Below, piece by piece: positions 1 through 6,611 of a stretch of DNA of 14,500 bases (its first letter is position 1; the number at the start of each line of letters is the position of its first letter). Under the pieces are notes generated by a model. It saw only the letters and a program-made list of their open reading frames with translations. It searched no databases and was not told the origin of the DNA. Origin of the DNA: Symbiodinium natans (lineage: Eukaryota; Sar; Dinophyceae; Suessiales; Symbiodiniaceae); NCBI GenBank assembly GCA_905221605.1, contig CAJNDS010002346.1, forward strand, positions 1,336,240-1,350,739. Direction: 5' to 3'. A program made the position numbers and the translations under genes.

Positions 1-41
1 GTTTTTTGGCAACTCAGGGCGGTCGAAACCGGGACACCAAG

Positions 42-462
42 GCCCCTCGCTCGCTCTTGGTCTGTTGCACCAATGGCGGCCTACACGTCCATCTTTGCAT
101 TCTCGTGTGCTTGGGAGAGCCGAGTGGTGTTTTTGTTTTTGCCTTTTCTTTGGTTCTAGGCTTCCTCACAAACCAACCCCCCAAACAGGGTACCCTTCTT
201 TTGGTATGGTTACGGGTCTACCAGCGCCTGGGTTGAGTTTACGCTGCGCGTGCATTGGTATGCGCGTGAACCCTAAATCCTGCAGCTAGTCGGGTGGAAC
301 GAATACTCAGGTCTGGGCATGCGACGGCTGTTGGCCCTCCCTTGGGGGCCTTGCTTGCTGCAGCTCCTGTTGGCTCGAGGCCAGGGGGTCTGCCGCTGCA
401 CGCCCACGGGCGCTGCGTGGGCGTCTGAGAGTGGCACCGAAAGCGAGGGCAACACTGACTAA
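42..462 (+). CDS. 3' end of an upstream tandem paralogue (gene A), partial
   Basis: This is probably the last part of a gene that enters from the left. The best-supported piece starts at 311 after an AG acceptor and reads LGMRRLLALPWGPCLL in frame from 313. It matches gene B at 7135-7206 (LGMRRLVALP), with differences mainly at third codon positions and one in-frame 3-nt indel, so the frame is probably real. Upstream pieces at 42-116 and 225-265 join in compatible phases if 117-224 and 266-310 are introns; the latter would be only 45 nt long. The last frame either stops at TAA 460-462 after an acidic/serine tail (SESGTESEGNTD) or leaves at a GC donor at 380, where gene B also has one. The product looks hydrophobic and basic, fitting a membrane-proximal C-terminus. 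The function of this part is unknown. Confidence is moderate for the 311-379 exon and low for the rest. Confidence 0.45.
117..224 (+). repeat. W element copy 1 (introner-like, no telomeric core)
   Basis: This copy of a repeat of about 108 bp also occurs at 4839-4947, 5151-5306 and 7514-7625. Shared landmarks are a left end like GCCCAGTGGTGCCC, a T-rich stretch with TTTGGTTCTGGG-like sequence, AACCAACCCC, GGGTGCCCTT, and a right end like GGTCTACCAAG. The right end is AG, like a splice acceptor. This copy begins GAGCCGAGTGG, so it would need a GA donor at 117, or a GT donor at 127. Removing it as an intron keeps the flanking gene A frame open. Confidence 0.6.
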
Positions 463-548
463 TGAGAAGGCATCAGAGAGTCCAGCTTCTGGATGTCCTG
501 CTCGCATCTGCAGAAGCCCAGTCACTTGACTGGTCACATGGCTTTTTT

Positions 549-672
549 CCTAGGTAGGATAAGGGAGACCCTTAAAAGGGGACCCTTCTGAACTCTCTTC
601 TGGCTCTCTTAAACGGGGACCTTACTCAGAGGGTCTATATCCCCAAGGGTCCCCCTAATCCTATCCCCTATT
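549..672 (+). repeat. Y element copy 1, inverted-repeat element without telomeric core
   Basis: The left arm (TAGGATAAGGGAGACCCTT) is roughly the inverse complement of the right arm (AAGGGTCCCCCTAATCCTA). The left 60 bp, including GACCCTTCTGAAC and CTCTTCTGGCTCTCTTA, recur almost exactly at 10545-10610, and the right end (AATCCTATCCCCTA) recurs at about 10706. In this copy 43 bp of ordinary sequence joins the two parts; in the other copy a telomeric array does. Confidence 0.75.
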
Positions 673-762
673 TTTACCGGGTATATAGGCCCGTGGGATA
701 TGTCGTATTTCCCTTTATTGTGTTAGAGAGGATCATGTTTCAAGAATCTCTTCAGACTGTTA

Positions 763-864
763 GTTGGAATGTCGGAATGCCCATACGAACAGCCCTTAAT
801 AGGGGTGATCATGGTACTATAATCCCTACTCAGGACTGCTAGTAGAAGGAGGCTATAAGGGGCC
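763..864 (+). repeat. F foldback element, degenerate copy
   Basis: This is a divergent member of a family of about 100 bp foldback elements. The left arm carries CATACGAACAGCCCTTAATAGGG and the right arm carries AATCCCTACTCAGGACTGCTAGTAG, which is its approximate inverse complement. Better copies are at 3479-3587, 6503-6611 and 11571-11670. Confidence 0.6.
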
Positions 865-880
865 AACCCTGCAGCAATCG

Positions 881-938
881 CCCTAAACCCTAAACCCGAA
901 ACCCTAAACCCTAAACCCTAAACCCTAAACCCTAAACC
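881..938 (-). repeat. Interstitial telomeric array, CCCTAAA orientation
   Basis: About eight CCCTAAA units with one C-to-G variant (CCCGAAA). The TTTAGGG strand is the minus strand. It lies in the spacer between genes A and B. Confidence 0.95.
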
Positions 939-1739
939 AAAGAAGGGGTCCCTTCTAAGGGCCTTATTCCTAGGTTACCCTAAACCCTCACCCTACTCTT
1001 GGGTCTTTTATTCCCGGGCTACTCTTGGGTCTATCAGAGGGCCCCAAAAACCTGCGTTTTGGAGTACTTTTCTTTTTAATACTTTTTTTGGTTCTGGGTT
1101 CCTATTATAGCGACTTATACCTAAAACGTATATATTTTTTCCACGGTCTACTCCAAAGGTGGGAAACAGACCCGAATTTAGAGAACCTCCCCATATGGCC
1201 CTTCTGGGGTCGTTGTTGTGATTCATTTTGTTCCTGGAAAGTAGGGTTTAGGGTTTAGGGGTTTTGGGTTTAGGGTATCCTTTCCTGGCAGTCGTCCGCA
1301 GTCCAGTTGCAAAAAGGGTTTAGGGTTTACGGATGTTTTGTGCATAAGGATGTGTTGGGTTTATGCAAGATGTTGGGTTTAGGGTTCAGGGTTTAGGGTT
1401 TTGGGTTTAGGGTATGAGCAAGGGGGGCGCAGGGTTTCAGTCCGATCGAAAGAAGATCGGAAAGCAGCATAGGGGCAGATTCCTAGTTTAGGTATGCTTA
1501 GTGTTGACGTTTCGAATGCCTGAGAGAGACTTATGCGTAGTGTTTATCAAGGGATGAAGACTCGTACCCCCCCCCCCCCCCCCCCAAAGGTTGTGCGCCT
1601 AAGGTTCCCCTTAACATATACTCCTAGCATAGCCCTTATACCACCTTGAGCATCTTTAATAAGGTTCCCCAAAACCCAAGGGTACAACCTTAGGGGTTCA
1701 AGGTATAACCCCCAGAGTTGAGGGTTTAGGCGGGTTGAG
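939..1739. other. Repeat-rich spacer between genes A and B, no convincing gene
   Basis: The stretch holds short TTTAGGG-type tracts at 1242-1276, 1316-1330 and 1374-1413. A run of 19 C lies at 1567-1585. A foldback segment follows at about 1586-1700: AAAGGTTGT near its start is complementary to ACAACCTT near its end. Open frames on both strands at 1008-1258 overlap each other across a segment that includes TTTTTGGTTCTGGGTTCC, a motif of the W elements, so I treat them as chance frames. Confidence 0.6.
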
Positions 1740-1972
1740 GCATGCTTGAACTAGTGCTGACAGCTTTGCTGTCAGTAGCAAGTAGCATGCCCAGAACGGA
1801 AGAACTGCCTCACAGCGACACTCAGCACCCTACAGAAAACTGATTGCGAGCCGAAGCCTAAAAGCGCCGAAGCACCCACAGCCGCCGATGGACCGCATGT
1901 CAGGCCATGAGACACCTGAATGCCCTCGCCCAGAACTTTACACCTTACATCCCCTGAAGCCCCGAATTGAGG
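1740..1972. other. Non-repetitive segment upstream of gene B, possible 5' exon or promoter region
   Basis: This piece lacks telomeric repeats and foldbacks and is GC-richer than its surroundings. From ATG 1888 a plus-strand frame reads MDRMSGHETPECPRPEL and stays open until the telomeric array. A minus-strand frame (1984 to 1772) is also open. No similar segment is seen upstream of gene C, so a first exon of gene B is only a possibility. Confidence 0.25.
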
Positions 1973-2122
1973 CCCTAAACCCAAAACCCTAAACCCCTAA
2001 ACCCTAAACCCCAAAGGGGTATGGCGGCTTCTCTTCAGCTCGGGCCCTGGGCCCTTATTCACCTTTGTAGCCGCCTAAATGGGGGATTCCGAGAATGAGA
2101 CCCTAAACCCTAAACCCTAGAC
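1973..2122 (-). repeat. Two short CCCTAAA arrays with unique sequence between
   Basis: Telomeric units at 1973-2013 and 2100-2122, with a few CCCCTAAA and CCCAAAA variants. The intervening 85 bp contains GGGCCCTGGGCCC and no clear coding frame. Confidence 0.85.
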
Positions 2123-2210
2123 CCCTAGTATAGACCCCCCAAGTAGTAGGATCCCCTCATAAAACAGGACCCCAGAAAGGTACCCCCTAATATCGTACAC
2201 CCCTAAATGC
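2123..2210 (-). repeat. Z element copy 1 (inverted relative to the other copies)
   Basis: Read on the minus strand, this contains GGGGGTACCTT, TGGGGTCCTG, GGGGATCCTACTA and TTGGGGGGTCTA in order. The same landmarks occur on the plus strand at 4949-5037 and, more loosely, 10029-10095. All three copies abut a telomeric array. Confidence 0.6.
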
Positions 2211-2238
2211 AGCTGTACGTACCGTGTTGTTCGAGCAC

Positions 2239-2795
2239 ATGGTTCCCACGACCGCCTCGCTGGCAGAGCGGCCCATGAGAAAATACACGACGCTGGAGGC
2301 TTTTGCTTTGCATGAGTCTGTAACACCGGACCGATGGTGCATCAATCGTTCAGACCTGAACTACCTGTGGAAGGAGGTGAGCAGGGCCATCCGGGCTGGC
2401 GAGATACGGCCGCCAGATGACGGCTCTGACGACTTTCAGAGCTCTGACGAGCTGTACGGGCCCAGCATCTACACGGTGAACACGCAGCACATCATGCCGG
2501 TGACAGAGGAAGCAGGCAATGTGAGCTGGGCTTTGATGCGACACGCGGATGGCTTGGACTGCGACCTGTTCATCAGCCATGCGTGGCAGGAGGGCATCTT
2601 CGAATTCCTCTCCAAGGTACTGCACTCCTGGCCCGCAGGTACACGACACGCCTGGTGCTGCATGCTGGCCAACCCGCAAAACTTGGACATTGGAGCCTTG
2701 CTGCAGTCTCCCGGCAGCTCCCCGTTCGCGCTGGCCCTGCAGGCTTCGACGTGCGTCCTCGTGGTGCCCAACCGCCACTGCAGCATCTACACCAG
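2239..2795 (+). CDS. Gene B exon 1: leader and N-terminal half of TIR-like domain
   Basis: The frame is open from 2224 and continues past 2795. I choose ATG 2239, about 15 residues before the block shared with gene C; ATG 2275 or an upstream spliced exon are alternatives. Shared landmarks are YTTLEAFALHES, PDRWC, AGEIRPPDDGS, ELYGPSIYTVNTQHIMPVTE, and then DGLDCDLFISHAWQEG, which resembles the first strand (box 1) of TIR domains. After that come RHAWCCMLANPQNLDIGALL, SSPFALALQAS and CVLVVPNRHCSIYTR. The exon ends at CCAG|GTGCGC, splitting an Arg codon. Identity to gene C is very high across about 185 codons, with many third-position differences, indicating selection on the protein. TIR family members act in immune or stress signalling, some as NAD+ hydrolases; that role here is inference. 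Confidence 0.85.
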
Positions 2796-2947
2796 GTGCG
2801 CGCCAGGGCAGACGACAATCCTCATTTGTTGATCCAACAATTTGAATAATTGGAAGCGGCGCAACCCATGCAAAATGCGGTAGAGAGGGCTGCTAGACTT
2901 CACGGAGTGCTTTTTGTTGTGGGAGGCATGTAGTTCCGCGACATTAG

Positions 2948-3072
2948 GCTCTGGTGCGCGTACGAAGCCTACCGAGCGCATGAGGAGGGCAAGGTTATCT
3001 TCATTGCCCGTGGGTCGAACTGGAAGGAAATCGAAGTGGCCGTGACGCGGATGATCCTTTCCGGACCGGCAG
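2948..3072 (+). CDS. Gene B exon 2: WCxxE half of TIR-like domain
   Basis: The 152-nt intron 2796-2947 starts GT and ends AG, with G as the next base, and restores frame: the split AGG codon continues as LWCAYEAYRAHEEGKVIFIA. WCAYE fits the WCxxE motif in which TIR NADases carry their catalytic Glu. The exon goes on through NWKEIEVAVTRMILSGPAG and ends at GGCAG|GTTAAT, phase 1. Gene C has the matching exon at 9463 (LWCSYEAYIAHQSGKVILVA). This intron contains no telomeric repeat, unlike its counterpart in gene C. Confidence 0.8.
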
Positions 3073-3244
3073 GTTAATCCCTAATTGCTTAAGAGCCCCA
3101 AAAGACTTAACAAAAGTCTAATCCCTACATTACCCTCATAAGGAAGAGTATGATAGCTTTATTTGTCGGGGTTCAGAAGCAAGCAGTAGTTTACGACCAG
3201 CAGCTCAGAGAGACCACTCCATTGCCACCTCATCTGTCATCAAT

Positions 3245-3420
3245 CCCTTAGGGCTCCATGTACCTACGTAGGGAGGGTTTAGGGTTTAGGGTTTAGGGTT
3301 GAGGGTTTAAGGTTTAGGGTTTAGGGTTTAGGGGGAGTACTTGGGCCTTAAAGTACCTCCTATATGGGGAATATGGGGCCCAGGTATTCCCTATTTAGGT
3401 ACGTGGACCCTTAGGGAATG
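3245..3420 (+). repeat. V foldback element copy 1 with telomeric core
   Basis: The left arm (CCCTTAGGGCTCCATGTACC) and right arm (TAGGTACGTGGACCCTTAGG) are near inverse complements, so the segment can fold into a hairpin. A TTTAGGG array of about seven units occupies 3275-3334, starting at the inner end of the left arm. The rest of the loop holds GGGGCCCAGGTATTCCC. The whole element lies inside intron 2 of gene B (3073-3609). A relative with the same layout is at 13640-13770. Confidence 0.75.
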
Positions 3421-3478
3421 CGATAAAGTGCTCAGGTTTAGATCGAGTCATGTTGCGCTCAAGAAAAGCCCAAGCACT

Positions 3479-3587
3479 GTTGGGATGTTCCTCTTATACT
3501 AACAATCCTTAATGGGGATTAGAGTACACCTATTGCAAAAATCTCTATGAAGGACTGTTAGTAGAAGGGGGAACAGCCCAACTAAAC
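3479..3587 (+). repeat. F foldback element in gene B intron 2
   Basis: The left arm is TGTTGGGATGTTCCTCTTAT followed by a CAATCCTTAATGGGGATTA-type sequence. The right arm is AAGGACTGTTAGTAG followed by AAGGGGGAACAGCCCAAC. The arms are imperfect inverse complements around a short A-rich loop. It lies just upstream of the exon 3 acceptor at 3608-3609. Confidence 0.75.
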
Positions 3588-3609
3588 ACCCCTACGCCCT
3601 ACTAAACAG

Positions 3610-4263
3610 GACTCTTGGGCATGCTCCTGGGCTTCTTAGAAAGCCATCACCATTCTGACACGCATGCTTTCCTTGTGTGTATCCTGGCTGCTGCTGCGTT
3701 CGGCAGCGCGAACGTGGAAGCCGACACCTGCCGCAAGGTTCTAAACAACATTGGAGCCTTGACATGTGGCTCCATGCTCTTTCAATGGCGCACACTTCGA
3801 GGAGTAAATGCCGTTGCAGGCATCGCTTCCCACAAAGCCCACACACCTTTGTGGCCCTTCATCGAAGAGCGCATTTGCATTCTGATTGGCGCAAGCTTCT
3901 TCACGTTGCTGGAGGTTGACCGGGTCAACGCCCAAGCTCGCATGCAGGAGGCACTCCAACTCAGCTGTATGTTTCATGGCATCGCAGATGCAACCTGTTC
4001 AAAAGCAGCCGACCGGGAACGGATTGTTGGGGAGATTGGCGACAAGACGGCTGATGTTGACCACGCCATCGACGTGCTCCTTGCCGCGGGCATGTCAACA
4101 CCAACGCTTCGGGAACTTTCGCGCGCGGGCGTGGACATCCACAATGCTGGGCACGCAGAGGTGGCCGTGCCGTTTGTTGCCATTGTAACGAGTCTGATTA
4201 CATTTTGTCGACTTGCTACTGACATCCTCTACGAGAGCAATCCTTGGTACATATGGCTCCTAG
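3610..4263 (+). CDS. Gene B exon 3: long exon with hydrophobic helices
   Basis: Acceptor AAACAG|GA completes the phase-1 codon from exon 2 and the frame then runs open for about 218 codons. It begins GLLGMLLGFLESHHHSD and has hydrophobic stretches at AFLVCILAAAAFG, ICILIGASFFTLLEV and VAVPFVAIVTSLITF, separated by polar parts such as VDRVNAQARMQEA and DRERIVGEIGDKTADVDHAI. That pattern fits a multi-pass or re-entrant membrane region with connecting helices. The GMSTPTLRELSRAGVDIHNAG segment looks like a compact helical motif; I do not recognise a named domain. The probable donor is TCCTAG|GTACGC, phase 1. In gene C this region is split by at least three introns (11200, about 12029 and 13873) plus one starting at 14291. 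Confidence 0.8.
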
Positions 4264-4302
4264 GTACGCGGACCTTTTTTATGTTTTTTCCTTTATTGGG
4301 TA

Positions 4303-4403
4303 ACCCTAAACCCTAAACCCTAAGCCCTAAGCCCTAAGCCCTAAGCCCTAAGCCCTAAGCCCTAAGCCCTAAGCCCTAAGCCCTAAGCCCTAAGCCTTAA
4401 ACC
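4303..4403 (-). repeat. Telomeric array dominated by a CCCTAAG variant
   Basis: Two or three CCCTAAA units are followed by about 12 uniform CCCTAAG units, a one-base variant homogenised across the array. This suggests local amplification after the array was founded. It lies in the intron after gene B exon 3. Confidence 0.95.
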
Positions 4404-4489
4404 CAAGCCAACCTTCATATTTTCCCTTTTCAATAGGTTAAGTGGGTCATATTCAGGAACATTCTATCAGAGGGTTTTACGCACCATCG

Positions 4490-4538
4490 TTTGGGATGTT
4501 CCCCCTTTGTACGAGCAGTCCTTAATGGAGATTGTACT
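4490..4538 (+). repeat. F foldback element, left arm only
   Basis: TTTGGGATGTTCCCCCTTTG and ACGAGCAGTCCTTAATGGAG match the left arm of the F family (compare 6503-6545). No right arm follows; sequence soon changes to a telomeric array at 4561. This looks like a truncated element. Confidence 0.65.
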
Positions 4539-4560
4539 GATTTGTGCTGCCTCCTACCAT

Positions 4561-4673
4561 AACCCTAAACCCTAAACCCTAAACCCTAAACCCTAAACCC
4601 CAAACCCCAAACCCCAAACCCCAAGCCCCCAACCCCAAACCCCAAACCCTAAACCCTAAACCCTAAACCCTAG
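4561..4673 (-). repeat. Telomeric array with a CCCCAAA variant block
   Basis: About five CCCTAAA units, then about seven CCCCAAA/CCCCAAG-type units, then CCCTAAA again. It ends directly before the acceptor-like CATCCTAG of the next candidate exon. Confidence 0.95.
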
Positions 4674-4682
4674 CCATCCTAG

Positions 4683-4801
4683 GTTCTTTCAAAGCACGAG
4701 CTTCCTCGCTCGTGCCGCGCTTCTGGCTGTCCTCTGGGTGAGCCCTCGCGATGAGAGATGTTTCATCCTGAAGATGATGACCAAGCTTGTGGTGCTGCTT
4801 G
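4683..4801 (+). CDS. Gene B candidate exon 4: membrane-type segment
   Basis: Flanked by AG (4681-4682) and GT (4802-4803). One frame is open throughout and reads FFQSTSFLARAALLAVLWVS, then PRDERCFILKMMTKLVVLLG: two hydrophobic stretches around a charged turn. It sits exactly between an inward CCCTAAA array and a TTTAGGG array, as an island of non-repeat DNA. The phase (2 at entry) does not match the phase-1 exit of exon 3, so another small exon or a different donor is needed. No homologue is visible in genes A or C in this window. Confidence 0.4.
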
Positions 4802-4802
4802 G

Positions 4803-4838
4803 TAGGGTTTAGGGTTTAGGGTTTAGGGTTTAGGGTTT
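4803..4838 (+). repeat. Telomeric array, TTTAGGG orientation
   Basis: About five perfect TTTAGGG units immediately after a possible splice donor; the GT of the donor is fused to the array (GGTAGGGTTTAGGG). Confidence 0.95.
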
Positions 4839-4947
4839 ACGGCCAGTGGTGCCCCGTTTTTTCCCCTTTCGGGCTCTGTACGTTACGTGATAAAAGTGCC
4901 CCACCCCCCAAGAGGGGTGCTCGTATTCTGATATGGGGCTTTCCGAG
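4839..4947 (+). repeat. W element copy 4, no telomeric core
   Basis: It starts GGCCAGTGGTGCCCC, has TTTTTTCCCC, GATAAAAGTGCCCC, GAGGGGTGC and CTGATATGGGG, and ends TTTCCGAG. This follows the order of the W family with substantial divergence. From GT 4849 to AG 4947 it is 99 bp, close to copy 1. Confidence 0.5.
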
Positions 4948-4948
4948 A

Positions 4949-5082
4949 TTCGGGGTACCTTAATTGGGGTCCTCATTATACAAGGGAATCCTACTATTTT
5001 GGGGGTTCTACTTTTAGGGCCCCCTATTTCGTAAACCCCTAAACCCTAAACCTTAAACCCTAAACCCTAAACCCTAAACCCC
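4949..5082 (+). repeat. Z element copy 2 followed by a CCCTAAA array
   Basis: GGGGTACCTTAATTGGGG, CATTATACAAGGGAATCC, CTACTATTTTGGGGG match the minus strand of 2123-2210. The element runs straight into a CCCTAAA array at 5034-5082. Confidence 0.65.
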
Positions 5083-5102
5083 TTGTTTCTGGGGCCACCA
5101 AG

Positions 5103-5150
5103 GCTGTATCTGGTTCTTGCCACGCCCGCTGTGGTTGTTTGGGAGCCTTG
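5103..5150 (+). CDS. Gene B candidate small exon
   Basis: The segment sits between an AG at 5101-5102 and a W element with GC at 5151. At least two frames are open, giving AVSGSCHARCGCLGAL or, one base on, CIWFLPRPLWLFGSL. It lies between a CCCTAAA array and a TTTAGGG-cored W element. Gene A has a similarly placed segment (also after CACCAAG, before a W element). The frame is undecided and coding status uncertain. Confidence 0.25.
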
Positions 5151-5306
5151 GCAGCCCAGTGGTACCCTTTACCTTTTTTTGGGGGGGTTTAGGGTTTAGG
5201 GTTTAGGGTTTGGGGTTTGGGGTTTGGGGTTTGGGGTTTGGGGTTTATAAAATAACCAACCCCAAAAAGGGTGCCCTTATCATAATATGGTTACTGGTCT
5301 ACCAAG
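5151..5306 (+). repeat. W element copy 2 with telomeric core
   Basis: The left end is GCAGCCCAGTGGTACCC and the right end is GGTTACTGGTCTACCAAG, as in the other W copies. Where copy 3 has TTGGTTCTGGGTTCCCTTA, this copy has a telomeric array (5187-5247) of four or five TTTAGGG units followed by about six TTTGGGG units. It then resumes with TATAAAATAACCAACCCC. The array therefore replaced an internal segment. Confidence 0.8.
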
Positions 5307-5404
5307 GAGCTGAGGGCTTCGGACGGAGTCTCGCCGAAGCGGGGCTGGTTCGCCGCGCCTGCGTCCATCTACACGATCATCCTCGGATTTGCTTGCCCCT
5401 CTGA
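5307..5404 (+). CDS. Gene B candidate exon after W element
   Basis: It begins after AG 5305-5306 (or after AG 5313-5314). Two frames remain open for over 30 codons: one reads GWFAAPASIYTIILGFACPS (hydrophobic), the other RSLAEAGLVRRACVHLHDHP. DNA around GCGTCCATCTACACGATC resembles gene A near 80-110. The pattern of differences does not decide the frame and no clear donor is seen before the TTTAGGG array at 5425. Confidence 0.3.
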
Positions 5405-5424
5405 AGAACTGAGTAGCTGAGTAA

Positions 5425-5494
5425 GGTTTAGGGTTTAGGGTTAGGGTTTAGGGTTAGGGTTTGGGGTTTGGGGTTTAGGGTTTAGGGTTAGGGA
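5425..5494 (+). repeat. Telomeric array, TTTAGGG with TTAGGG and TTTGGGG variants
   Basis: Mixed 6-mer and 7-mer units (GGGTTA, GGGTTTA, GGGGTTT). The six-base units are unusual in this window. Confidence 0.9.
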
Positions 5495-5672
5495 GGTAAC
5501 CTTTAACTTCTTTGGGGTATATGTACTCCTACCCGAACTGAAAGGTTAGCCTTTTGTGGCCCTGGGTACTCAGCAAGTAGAATACAGTCTAGCAGCTACC
5601 ACTTGCGTCTCCCCGTTTCTGTACGCACACGTCGAAGTTCCATGTTCTTCAAGCGGGACCCCGTAGTTCTAT
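5495..5672. other. Intronic sequence with a weak foldback and an exon-like stretch
   Basis: AACCTTTAACTTC near 5508 is partly complementary to GAACTGAAAGGTT near 5535-5550, giving a small hairpin. From about 5602 to 5666 is a non-repeat stretch open in more than one frame (for example YHLRLPVSVRTRRSSMFFK). No paralogue match, so it is not called as an exon. Confidence 0.35.
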
Positions 5673-5876
5673 AACCCTAAACCCTAAACCCTAAACCCTG
5701 TAAGCTTCAAAGAGGGAAACACTTTGCAGGTCCAGGGTACCTGTAACCCCACATATAGCTGACTGTACTTATCAGTCCCCTCAGTCCCTAAGTAGGTTAG
5801 AGGTAGATTGATCATTGGGGTTGTAAGTACCCTGAACCTGACCATAAACCCTAAACCCTAACCTTAAACCCTCAAC
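5673..5876. repeat. Two short CCCTAAA arrays with unique sequence between
   Basis: Telomeric units at 5673-5699 and 5843-5876. Between them is ordinary AT/GC-mixed sequence containing TACTTATCAGTCCCCTCAG, with no coding frame or known element that I can support. Confidence 0.8.
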
Positions 5877-5947
5877 TTGGACATCTAGGGTTGGAATAAG
5901 GGGGCCCTTAGTACGGTCCCTTACCCTTGTTCCAAGGGGATTTGCAG

Positions 5948-6040
5948 GGATCCGAAGTATGGGCCCTTACTATGTGTAGTGTATGTAAGGGTTCTATCAC
6001 AGGGCACACAAATTGAGGGCCCATACTTCGGACCCTAGAT
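5948..6040. repeat. Hairpin-forming inverted repeat
   Basis: GGATCCGAAGTATGGGCCCT at about 5948 is the near-perfect inverse complement of AGGGCCCATACTTCGGACCC at about 6016-6035, with a loop of about 45 bp. The outer parts (TAGGGTTGGAATAAGG and AGATTGGAAGTCCCTAG) are less regular. A telomeric array follows at once (6053). Confidence 0.8.
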
Positions 6041-6052
6041 TGGAAGTCCCTA

Positions 6053-6138
6053 GACCCTAAACCGTACACCCTAAACCCTAAACCCTAAACCCTAAACCCT
6101 AAACCCTACACCCTAAACCCTAAACCCTAAACCCCAAA
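6053..6138 (-). repeat. Telomeric array, CCCTAAA orientation
   Basis: About ten units with CCCTACA and CCGTACA variants interspersed. Confidence 0.95.
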
Positions 6139-6173
6139 ACGCATCAAGCTCTCTCAGCTCGGGGTGCCTAAAC

Positions 6174-6298
6174 CAGGGATCTTCCCCCTTAGAGTCACAG
6201 TCCTTTTAGGGAGTATAGTACTTCCCCCCCCCCAACGATAATCCCTATTCAGTATTTTAGGACGGTTAGTATGGGATGCTCCCCCTTATACTGGGGTT
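6174..6298 (+). repeat. F foldback element with C-run loop
   Basis: GATCTTCCCCCTTAG, CACAGTCCTTTTAGGG on the left; AATCCCTATTCAG, TTTAGGACGGTTAGTATGGG on the right. A run of C lies near the centre, as in the copy at 6503. More diverged than that copy. Confidence 0.55.
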
Positions 6299-6304
6299 CA
6301 GAGT

Positions 6305-6424
6305 GTTTAGGGGGTTTAGGGTTTAGGGTTTAGGGTTTAGGGTTTGTCGAAGGCCTTTCCCAGCTGACTTCAGGAGTCTGGGTTCAAAGAAGGGTTTGGG
6401 GTTTAGGGTTTTGGGGGTTTAGGT
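6305..6424 (+). repeat. Two TTTAGGG arrays flanking 45 bp of non-repeat DNA
   Basis: Arrays at 6305-6345 and 6391-6424; the second has TTTGGGG and TTTTGGGGG variants and runs into a partial F left end (GGTTGGGATGTTCCC at 6422-6436). Confidence 0.9.
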
Positions 6425-6502
6425 TGGGATGTTCCCAGTAGTGCCGGGTCAGAGGCTTCGCCGGGCGCCTATGAGGGCAAATCGCACTGCAGTCCCTCCT
6501 CA

Positions 6503-6611
6503 GGTTGGGATGTTCCCCCTTATACGAGCAGTCCTTAATAGGGATTGTAGTACCCCCCCCCCCCCCCCCATAATCCCTACAAAGGACGGTTAGTAGGGAA
6601 CCTCCCAATCA
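6503..6611 (+). repeat. F foldback element, best copy, with 19-C loop
   Basis: The left arm is GTTGGGATGTTCCCCCTTAT, then ACGAGCAGTCCTTAATAGGG, ATTGTAGTA. The centre is a run of about 18 C. The right arm is ATAATCCCTACAAAGGACGG then TTAGTAGGGAACCTCCCAA. The arms are near inverse complements. GTTGGGATGTTCCC also occurs 80 bp earlier (6423-6436), so the left end is directly duplicated around 66 bp of unrelated sequence. Confidence 0.85.

Noticed and set aside
1-30. Possible dinoflagellate spliced-leader relic (TTTTTTGGCAACTCAGG)
   Set aside because: It only loosely resembles the known leader and lies inside or before a gene 3' end, not at a 5' end.
1008-1258. Overlapping plus and minus open frames as small genes
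   Set aside because: They contradict each other, include a W-type motif and a telomeric tract, and have no paralogue.
1567-1585. C-runs and G-runs as regulatory motifs
   Set aside because: Homopolymers of this length are common slippage products or assembly artefacts and nothing nearby indicates a regulatory role.
2350-2849. Long antisense and alternate-frame open frames over gene B exon 1 (and the same over gene C exon 1, 8386-8999)
   Set aside because: These are shadows of the conserved TIR-like exon in GC-rich coding DNA; the plus-strand frame with conserved protein explains the pattern.
4316-4400. CRISPR array (regular short repeats)
   Set aside because: Units are contiguous 7-mers without spacers; it is a telomeric variant array.
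5210-5404. Open frame starting inside the telomeric array as a standalone gene
   Set aside because: Its start lies in TTTGGGG repeats and its middle in a W element; only the part after 5307 is considered as a candidate exon.
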